Source of the DNA: Acidobacteriota bacterium
GTDB lineage: Bacteria > Acidobacteriota > Polarisedimenticolia > Gp22-AA2
NCBI GenBank assembly: GCA_016177515.1
Contig: JACOUZ010000006.1
Span: 1 to 5,555, forward strand
Length of the DNA stretch: 5,555 nucleotides
Reading direction: 5' to 3'
Part shown: piece by piece, positions 1 through 4,439 of the stretch
Numbering within the stretch: the first letter of the stretch is position 1
Layout: each line of letters begins with the position of its first letter
Position numbers and translations under genes: made by a program
Notes under the pieces: model-generated
What the model saw: the letters and a program-made list of their open reading frames with translations, nothing else
The model's database searches: none
Told to the model about the DNA's origin: nothing

Positions 1-687
1 CGGATCGAGGAAACGGCCCTGGCGCTCGTCGCGCTGCTCATGGCCGGGGTCGCGCCGAACATCTTCCCCGCCGCCCAGGCCGGCTACGCGACGATGTCGT
101 ACCTCGCCACGCACCTGCTGATTCCCTCGATTGTGGTGCTGGCCTTCGCCCTGGCGGCGAGCTTTCTCCGCGGCCACGCACGGCTCACCCGCAGGCTGCT
201 GGCCGGGACCGGCGCCGGTCTCGTGGGCACGGCGGGCCTCGAGGCGGTGCGCATGACCAGCTTCCACCTGGGGGGCATGCCGGGCGACCTGCCGAGGCTG
301 ATGGGCGTGCTGCTCACCGACCGCTTCATGCTGGGCCCCTCGCCCCTGTCGGATACGGTGGGATGGCTGTACCACTTCTGGAACGGCGCATGCTTCGGGA
401 TCATCTTCGCGGTGGTCCTGGGGCGCCGTTCGGCGTGGTGGGCGGTGGTGTACGGCCAGCTCCTCGGGCTGGGATTCCTGCTGAGCCCGGCCGTGAAGGC
501 TCTCGGCATCGGGTTCATGGGGATGGACATGCCCTCCATGCCGCTCACCGTGGTGGCGGCCCACCTGGTGTACGGCGGGATCCTGGGGATGCTTGCCCGC
601 CGGTGGGTCCAGGGTGAAGACCGGCTTCTCGCCGGGTGGCGGTGCGAGTGTTCTAGCCGACTGACCCGTCTCCGACGAGGTTGCTGA
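1..687 (+). CDS. polytopic membrane protein of unknown function (5' end outside window)
   Basis: The frame is open from base 1, so the start lies upstream; the first internal ATG is at 40, inside a hydrophobic segment, and is not a convincing start. The 228 visible residues hold about six hydrophobic stretches, near window residues 6-21, 36-56, 67-83, 122-140, 148-166 and 183-199, so it is an inner-membrane protein. Recognisable local features are a YHFWNGACFG segment (about 124-133), a histidine in the last helix (AAHLVYGG, about 186-193) and a methionine-rich loop (GFMGMDMPSMP, about 172-182) that could bind a soft metal. I cannot assign a family. The final 25 or so residues are arginine- and cysteine-rich and run into the opposite gene, so they look like a non-conserved tail. 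Membrane location is well supported; function is unknown. Confidence 0.7.
   Translation, partial: RIEETALALVALLMAGVAPNIFPAAQAGYATMSYLATHLLIPSIVVLAFALAASFLRGHARLTRRLLAGTGAGLVGTAGLEAVRMTSFHLGGMPGDLPRLMGVLLTDRFMLGPSPLSDTVGWLYHFWNGACFGIIFAVVLGRRSAWWAVVYGQLLGLGFLLSPAVKALGIGFMGMDMPSMPLTVVAAHLVYGGILGMLARRWVQGEDRLLAGWRCECSSRLTRLRRGC
621..635. other. small GC-rich hairpin near the convergent gene ends
   Basis: CCGGC-TTCTC-GCCGG forms a perfect 5-bp stem with a 5-base loop. It lies 18 bases past the stop codon of the minus-strand transferase operon and inside the 3' end of the opposing membrane-protein gene. No T-run follows on either strand, so it is not a canonical intrinsic terminator. It could slow polymerase or mark the end of the minus transcript, but chance is plausible in DNA this GC-rich. 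Confidence 0.2.
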
Positions 688-1312
688 GCAGATCAGGCCA
701 CCGGGCCGCCAGGACTTCGAAGTCCTCGGGTGTGTCGAGGTCCCGGAGCACCTCCAGTATCGAGACGGAGGCCCCCAGGTCGCGAAGACGCCGGAACGAA
801 ATCTCGGCGACCTCGGCCGTGGACCAGGTGATCTCCGCGAAGACTCCCGGAAGGGGTCTGGCTAGGCCTATCAGGTAATACCCGCCGTCGGCGGCCGGTC
901 CGAGCACGGCGTCATGCGAGGTGAGTGCGTCGAAGGCGCGTCCGAGGATTGAGGCGTCGAGACCCGGGCAGTCGGTGCCAAGGACCACCACGCGGGCGGC
1001 GCTGCGGGCGAAAACATCCGCGAACGATGCCGCGAGGCGATGCCCCAGATCTCCTTCCACCTGCGGGCGATAGCTGAAGGAGGAGCCGAGCCATCGGGAC
1101 ACGTCCCCGGTTTTCGAGGCGGGCTCGACGCAGACCACACGTTCGATGCCAGGGCGATCCAGCCGGACAGCCTCGCGTGCCGTCGCCTCGGCGACACGCC
1201 GGTAGGCGGTCGCAGCCCCTTCCGGCCCGAGCAGCGGAACGAGCCGTGTCTTCGTGCGACCCGGCTCCGGGAAGCGGGCGAAGAGAACGAGAACCTCCCG
1301 GGTATCGCTCAT
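653..1312 (-). CDS. TIGR04282/DUF2064 family transferase (arsenosugar/rSAM-selenodomain associated transferase 1)
   Basis: This 219-residue protein has the full signature of the TIGR04282/DUF2064 family, a nucleotide-sugar-transferase-like Rossmann fold. Motifs in order are FARFPEPGRTKTRL (11-24), GDLGHRLAASF (87-97), the metal/nucleotide region GTDCPGL (112-118), GPAADGGYYLIGL (138-150), the W163-S-T motif and DLDTPEDF (191-198). Length is typical and no key block is missing. The family is annotated in arsenosugar biosynthesis or as associated with radical-SAM/selenodomain proteins; its exact donor and acceptor are not established here. Its ATG (1312-1310) overlaps the stop of the upstream glycosyltransferase as ATGA, so the two are probably translationally coupled. 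It ends with TAG at 655-653, overlapping the convergent membrane-protein gene by 35 bases. Family assignment is firm; substrate is inferred only from family naming. Confidence 0.93.
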   Translation of the reverse strand: MSDTREVLVLFARFPEPGRTKTRLVPLLGPEGAATAYRRVAEATAREAVRLDRPGIERVVCVEPASKTGDVSRWLGSSFSYRPQVEGDLGHRLAASFADVFARSAARVVVLGTDCPGLDASILGRAFDALTSHDAVLGPAADGGYYLIGLARPLPGVFAEITWSTAEVAEISFRRLRDLGASVSILEVLRDLDTPEDFEVLAARWPDLLSNLVGDGSVG

Positions 1313-2031
1313 TCGCGCGCCCCCGGGCTTTTCGTCGTGGAGCTTCCGCCCGCGCGAATGCGCACCAGGCGTTCCGGGCTGGCGCCCAGCTTGTCGAGCA
1401 CGAGCAGCGTGAGGTTTGCGAGCGTCGTCGCTGCGAGGCCTTGAGCCTCCCAGCGGCGGCAGGACGTCACGAGCGGGAGGTCGAGCACGGCCAGCCGTCC
1501 CCTCCGCCGGATGTCACGGACGAGGTAGACATCCTCGAGCACCGGGACGTCGGGATAACCACCGATCGCCTCGAAGTCCGCCCGGCGGAAGAAAAGCCCC
1601 TGATCACCGAGCGGAAGTCTCAGCCATCGCGTGCGCATGGCCACCCCGGCTTCGATGACACGATAACCCGGCCTGGTGCCGTCAAGGACGAACCGGAAAG
1701 CGCCTGCCGCCACCTGAGAATCCCGGAGAATGTCCCGGATGGCAGTCACCGAACCCGGGGCCGGCCTGCTGTCCGCGTGGAGGAACCACAAGATGTCTCC
1801 CCGGGCGAGTCGGGCGCCATCATTCATCTGGCTGGCGCGACCCCGCGGCGCCTGCACGAGCTTCACGTCAGGGATGGCCCGGGCAGCATCGACGGTCCCG
1901 TCCGTGCTGCCGCCGTCCACGACCAGGATCTCGCACGGAGGCTCCTGATCGCGCAGGAGGGACAGGCAGAGTGGGAGCGCCTCCCTTTCATTCCACGCCG
2001 GGACCACGATGCTGACCAGGGATTTTTCCAT
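1309..2031 (-). CDS. family 2 glycosyltransferase, TIGR04283 type (rSAM/selenodomain-associated transferase 2)
   Basis: A GT-A fold glycosyltransferase of 240 residues. It opens with the family 2 signature SIVVPAWNE (7-15), then ILVVDGGSTDGT (35-46), an RGRASQMNDGA block (63-73) and the DXD-like LHADS (84-88). GDQGLFF (142-148) and VLEDVYL (164-170) follow, the latter containing the acidic pair usually read as catalytic. The RG-RASQMN block with GDQG is characteristic of TIGR04283, the usual partner of TIGR04282, which follows here with an ATGA overlap. No signal peptide or membrane anchor is visible, so it is probably cytoplasmic or peripheral. The start is uncertain: ATG at 2031 gives the usual family N-terminus, GTG at 2037 has the better ribosome-site spacing, and TTG at 2064 is possible but less likely. 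Family call is strong; acceptor unknown. Confidence 0.92.
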   Translation of the reverse strand: MEKSLVSIVVPAWNEREALPLCLSLLRDQEPPCEILVVDGGSTDGTVDAARAIPDVKLVQAPRGRASQMNDGARLARGDILWFLHADSRPAPGSVTAIRDILRDSQVAAGAFRFVLDGTRPGYRVIEAGVAMRTRWLRLPLGDQGLFFRRADFEAIGGYPDVPVLEDVYLVRDIRRRGRLAVLDLPLVTSCRRWEAQGLAATTLANLTLLVLDKLGASPERLVRIRAGGSSTTKSPGARE

Positions 2032-2046
2032 AAGCACGCCGCCCTG

Positions 2047-2054
2047 CCCCTCCC
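2047..2054 (-). promoter_or_regulatory. Shine-Dalgarno sequence of the glycosyltransferase operon
   Basis: The minus strand reads GGGAGGGG here. It is 9 bases from the GTG at 2037 (good spacing) and 15 bases from the ATG at 2031 (long); a weaker AGGG at 2045-2042 is 10 bases from that ATG. The site argues against the TTG at 2064, which would lie upstream of it. It leaves open whether the protein starts at 2037 or 2031, a difference of two residues. Confidence 0.5.
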
Positions 2055-2066
2055 AAGGTCGCAAGC

Positions 2067-2096
2067 CGTTGCACGATTTCAGTGTATCGTGAAACG
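2067..2096. repeat. 11-bp inverted repeat with 8-base spacer, possible operator
   Basis: On the plus strand the arms are CGTTGCACGAT (2067-2077) and ATCGTGAAACG (2086-2096). They are reverse complements at 10 of 11 positions, separated by TTCAGTGT. The repeat begins 36 bases upstream of the glycosyltransferase ATG, where an operator or a 5'-leader hairpin would sit. A poor -10-like TACACT lies on the minus strand at 2086-2081, partly in the spacer, but has no -35 match. No T-run follows either arm, so a terminator is unlikely. I do not recognise the motif as a known regulator's site. Confidence 0.45.
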
Positions 2097-2124
2097 TTCC
2101 CGGCCCTGCCGACTGGGTTGTTCC

Positions 2125-2283
2125 GCAGCTGTTGTCGCCCTGATCCCCGCCTCCGGGCCGGCCTCAGCCGGCACACGATGCCGCGAACCGCTTCCGTGAC
2201 ATCGGCGTGGACGTCTATCTCGGCCACGGCCGATTCGCCTCGAGGGACACGATCGAAGTGGACGGCAGGCGCTGTCGGTGTAT
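2125..2283 (+). pseudogene. frameshifted remnant resembling a mercuric-reductase-type FAD/NAD(P) disulfide oxidoreductase
   Basis: From 2174, one frame reads HDAANRFRDIGVDVYLGHGRF, then ASRDTIEVDGRR. This resembles the segment of MerA-like class I pyridine nucleotide-disulfide oxidoreductases between the redox-cysteine helix and the next FAD-domain strand (typically HDS..RF..LGVDVF.G.ARF...DTVEVDGRRL). Upstream, the plausible continuation lies in two other frames: PRLRAGLSRH at 2145-2174, reached by an extra AC in CACAC at 2172-2176, and AAVVALI at 2125-2145, reached if one C is missing near 2146. A TGA at 2141 closes the main frame. The FAD-binding N-terminus, the CXXXXC motif and all later domains are absent, so this is a decayed fragment, not a working gene. 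Homology is judged by eye from remembered family patterns; the downstream limit near 2283 is approximate. Confidence 0.55.
2157..2172. repeat. GC-rich hairpin inside the gene remnant
   Basis: GCCGGC-CTCA-GCCGGC forms a 6-bp stem with a 4-base loop. There is no following T-run, so it is not an intrinsic terminator. Each arm is itself palindromic, so the structure could be incidental to GC-rich coding remnant DNA. Confidence 0.25.
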
Positions 2284-2307
2284 TTTCGCATCTTCCACTG
2301 AGCGAAC

Positions 2308-2337
2308 TGGACATACGCGCGCGGCTTCCTGTATATT
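2308..2337 (+). promoter_or_regulatory. sigma70-like promoter for the flippase-nrdR unit
   Basis: TGGACA (2308-2313, 5 of 6 to TTGACA) and TATATT (2332-2337, 5 of 6 to TATAAT) are separated by 18 bases. The AT-rich -10 stands out in a very GC-rich background. Transcription would begin near 2344 and leave a leader of about 76 bases before the GTG at 2420. It is the best promoter candidate in the gap and lies just beyond the recognisable end of the oxidoreductase remnant. Confidence 0.55.
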
Positions 2338-2419
2338 CGCCCGGCTTTCGCGCGGCGCGCAGCGACCGGCGTGCCCGCTTCGCGCGCGGTGTGCGCCGCG
2401 CTCCGGACCCCCGACCTCG

Positions 2420-3469
2420 GTGAAGCCGGCACTCAGAGTCGCCGTCAGCCTCCTGTTGACCGGTTCGTTCATCTATCTGTTCGCGGGCCGCTTCGACCTC
2501 GGCGCGGCAGCGCGGGCCCTGCGCGATGCGAGCCCGTGGCTCATCGCGGCGAGCACCCTGGTCAACCTGGCGGCCTACATGATCCGGGCGTGGCGCTGGC
2601 GCGTCCTGATGGCGCCGGTGAAAAAGGGGATCGGGATGTACAACCTGGCCTCCACCATGTTCATCGGCTTCATGGTCTCCTTCCTGGTGCCGTTCCGCCT
2701 GGGAGAGGTGGTGCGCCCGGTCCTTCTGGCGCGGCGCGAAAAGGTCAGCGTGACGGCGACGCTGGCGACCGTCGCTCTGGAGCGCCTGTTCGACGTCCTG
2801 ACCGTCATGGCGCTCCTTCTGGCGTTCGTCCTGACGCCGCGCGGGGCGGCCCTGGTGTCGGCGCGCGGCCATGGGTCGGATGCGGACCAGGCGTCGGTCT
2901 TCCTGCGCCACGCCGCGGTTTGGGTCGGAGGGCTGGTCGCGGTGGCCCTGCCCGCGGTGATCGTCCTGGTGCTGTTCCCCAACGTGCTTGCCGGGCCCCT
3001 CAAGGCCCTGCACGGCCGCGGGCACGGCGGCGTCGCCGCCCGCCTGACGGAGACCATCGAGAAGCTGGTCGCGGGGCTCGGAGCGGTGCGGAGCAGGAGG
3101 CAGCTGGCCCAGAGCGTCGCCCTGTCGTTCCTGATGTGGCTGGTGATCGACGGGTCCATTCTTCTCGGGCTCCGGGCCTTCGGCCTGCCGCTGCGCTTCA
3201 CCGATACCTTCCTCCTGGTCGTGCCCCTGGGCGTGGGTATCGTCATGCCCACGCCCGGCGGCGTGGGGCCGTACGAGTATCTCTGCCAGGTCTCCCTGGC
3301 CGGTTTCTGGGACGTGGCTCAGGCGAGCGCCGGAGCGGCGGCCATCACCCTGCACGCCACCACCCTTCTGCCGACCATCGTCCTGGGGCTCCTGTTCATG
3401 TGGAAGGGGGGAGTGCGGCCGGCGGAAGTCCGCAAGATGGCCCGTAATTCGGAGGGCTCGGCGCCATGA
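2420..3469 (+). CDS. flippase-like integral membrane protein (UPF0104/LPG synthase transmembrane family)
   Basis: This 349-residue polytopic protein matches the lysylphosphatidylglycerol-synthase transmembrane (UPF0104, TIGR00374-like) family. Diagnostic blocks are RAWRWRVL (56-63), PFRLGEVVRP (91-100), ERLFDVLTVM (121-130) and PTPGGVGPYE (277-286). Hydrophobic segments lie near 5-22, 39-55, 79-92, 123-138, 166-186, 232-250, 262-277 and 308-327. The soluble aminoacyl-transferase domain of MprF is absent, so it is the stand-alone form, generally thought to move or handle lipids or lipid-linked glycans; the substrate is unknown. I chose the GTG at 2420 because the protein then starts directly at the first membrane helix. 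The frame is open further upstream to 2144, but that part is the decayed remnant and promoter. No strong ribosome site precedes the GTG. Its TGA overlaps the nrdR ATG as ATGA. Confidence 0.9.
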   Translation: MKPALRVAVSLLLTGSFIYLFAGRFDLGAAARALRDASPWLIAASTLVNLAAYMIRAWRWRVLMAPVKKGIGMYNLASTMFIGFMVSFLVPFRLGEVVRPVLLARREKVSVTATLATVALERLFDVLTVMALLLAFVLTPRGAALVSARGHGSDADQASVFLRHAAVWVGGLVAVALPAVIVLVLFPNVLAGPLKALHGRGHGGVAARLTETIEKLVAGLGAVRSRRQLAQSVALSFLMWLVIDGSILLGLRAFGLPLRFTDTFLLVVPLGVGIVMPTPGGVGPYEYLCQVSLAGFWDVAQASAGAAAITLHATTLLPTIVLGLLFMWKGGVRPAEVRKMARNSEGSAP

Positions 3470-3924
3470 AATGTCCTTTCTGCGGGCACCTCGAGGACAA
3501 GGTGGTCGATTCCCGGGAGGGGAAGGACGGCCTGGTCATCAGGCGGAGGCGCGAATGCCTGTCGTGCTCCCGCCGCTTCACCTCCTACGAGCGCATCGAC
3601 GAGATTCCCTACATGGTGGTCAAGAAGGACGGCACCCGGGAGCCCTTCGATCGCAACAAGCTCCTGGGCGGCCTGCGCAAGGCGTGCGAGAAGCGCCCGG
3701 TCTCCCCGGCCGCCCTCGAGGCGGTGGCCGACGAGGTCGAGGCGATGCTGCAGGAGACTCCGGAGCGCGAGATCCCGACGGCCCGGGTCGGGGAGAAGGT
3801 CAGCGAGCGTCTCCGGGAGCTGGACAAGGTGGCCTACGTCCGCTTCGCCAGCGTCTACAGGCAGTTCGAGGACGTGGATCAGTTCATGAAGGTTTTGAAC
3901 GACCTGCTGGAGCAACGGAAGTAG
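3466..3924 (+). CDS. nrdR: transcriptional repressor NrdR
   Basis: A 152-residue protein of the usual NrdR length. The N-terminal zinc ribbon has its four cysteines at C3, C6, C31 and C34 (MKCPFCG and ECLSCSRRFTSYER), and an ATP-cone domain fills about 49-139, beginning with VVKKDGTREPFDRNKL. NrdR senses ATP/dATP through the cone and represses ribonucleotide reductase genes by binding paired NrdR boxes. Here no nrdA, nrdB or nrdJ gene is in the window. The ATG shares an ATGA with the stop of the flippase-like gene, and GGAGGG at 3451-3456 lies 9 bases upstream, so the start is certain. All zinc ligands and the cone are intact. Confidence 0.98.
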   Translation: MKCPFCGHLEDKVVDSREGKDGLVIRRRRECLSCSRRFTSYERIDEIPYMVVKKDGTREPFDRNKLLGGLRKACEKRPVSPAALEAVADEVEAMLQETPEREIPTARVGEKVSERLRELDKVAYVRFASVYRQFEDVDQFMKVLNDLLEQRK

Positions 3925-3933
3925 GCCGTTCCC

Positions 3934-3962
3934 TTGCAGGTGCCGAAGGGTGTCATTATATT
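3934..3962 (+). promoter_or_regulatory. sigma70-like promoter for hsp20-lon
   Basis: TTGCAG (3934-3939) and TATATT (3957-3962) are separated by exactly 17 bases in the 62-base gap after nrdR. The -10 matches 5 of 6 to consensus and the -35 matches only the TTG. Transcription would start near 3969, giving a leader of about 18 bases. I see no CIRCE element (TTAGCACTC-N9-GAGTGCTAA) and no sigma32-type CCCCAT -10, so a housekeeping-type promoter, or regulation by a factor not recognisable here, is likelier than HrcA control. Confidence 0.55.
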
Positions 3963-3974
3963 GAGCCGGGAATC

Positions 3975-3980
3975 GGGAGG
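3975..3980 (+). promoter_or_regulatory. Shine-Dalgarno sequence of hsp20
   Basis: GGGAGG sits 6 bases before the ATG at 3987. It fixes that codon as the start, although the frame is open further upstream through the nrdR region. Confidence 0.8.
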
Positions 3981-3986
3981 CCCCTC

Positions 3987-4439
3987 ATGGTCGACATCGG
4001 ACCGTTCGTCGAAATCAGCCGCATCCAGAGCGAGATCAACCGCCTGTTCGACAACCTGCTGGAGCTGAAATCCTCGGGGAGCGAAGGGACCGGCGAGTGG
4101 CTGCCGAACGCCGACGTCTTCGAGACCTCGGAGGAGCTGGTGGTCAAGTTCGAGGTGCCGGGAGTCGGCACGAAGGATCTCAGCCTGACGATCAACGGCA
4201 ACAACCTCGTACTGAGGGGCGAGAAGAAACGCTCCGAGTCGTCCCGGGGGGCCAAGTACCACTCCATGGAGCGCCCCTTCGGGAAGTTCAAGCGGGTGGT
4301 GCACATTTCCTCGCCGGTCAACACCCACAAGGCGAAGACCGAGCTCGCCGACGGCGTTCTGCAGATCTCCTTCCCGAAGGTGCCGGACAAGCGCGGGGAG
4401 GCGGTTCCCATCAACATCAAGATCGCGGAGCGCTCATGA
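3987..4439 (+). CDS. Hsp20/alpha-crystallin family small heat-shock protein
   Basis: This 150-residue protein has a short N-terminal arm (1-37), an alpha-crystallin domain (about 38-131) and a C-terminal tail. Family landmarks are PNADVFETSEELVVKFEVPGV split across 40-60, LRGEKK (76-81), the YHSMERPFGKFKR segment (91-103) and ADGVLQISFPK (121-131). The tail carries an I-X-I type anchor (PINIKI, 141-146) used for oligomer assembly. Such proteins are ATP-independent holdases in the cytoplasm that bind unfolding proteins and pass them to refolding chaperones or proteases. It has its own upstream promoter and shares ATGA (4436-4439) with the lon start, suggesting coupled synthesis. Complete and of normal length, with no key block missing. 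Confidence 0.96.
   Translation: MVDIGPFVEISRIQSEINRLFDNLLELKSSGSEGTGEWLPNADVFETSEELVVKFEVPGVGTKDLSLTINGNNLVLRGEKKRSESSRGAKYHSMERPFGKFKRVVHISSPVNTHKAKTELADGVLQISFPKVPDKRGEAVPINIKIAERS

Noticed and set aside
1177..2199. Plus-strand open frame of 340 codons opposite the two transferases
   Set aside because: The minus strand carries two complete recognised families there; this frame is low-complexity Arg/Pro/Ala sequence.
2207..2419. N-terminal extension of the flippase-like protein from a GTG at 2207
   Set aside because: The extra 71 residues are the oxidoreductase remnant followed by promoter-region sequence with no membrane-protein character; family members start at the first helix, matching the GTG at 2420.
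1988..3355. Minus-strand open frame of about 455 codons opposite the flippase-like gene
   Set aside because: Its composition is dominated by Arg, Gln, His, Asp and Gly with no family motif; the plus strand codes a clear membrane protein.
3931..3950. CCCTT...AAGGG inverted repeat after nrdR as a terminator
   Set aside because: The stem is only 5 bp with a 10-base loop and no T-run, and it overlaps the better-supported promoter -35.
3951..3966. NrdR-box-like sequence over the hsp20 promoter -10
   Set aside because: Only about 10 of 16 positions match the remembered consensus, mostly the TATAT core shared with any -10; it lacks dyad symmetry and a second box.
3963..3986. RNA thermometer hairpin (GAG/GGG pairing with CCC/CTC) around the hsp20 ribosome site
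   Set aside because: The pairing is short and bulged, leaves the Shine-Dalgarno in the loop, and most of the 5' arm would be missing from a transcript starting near 3969.
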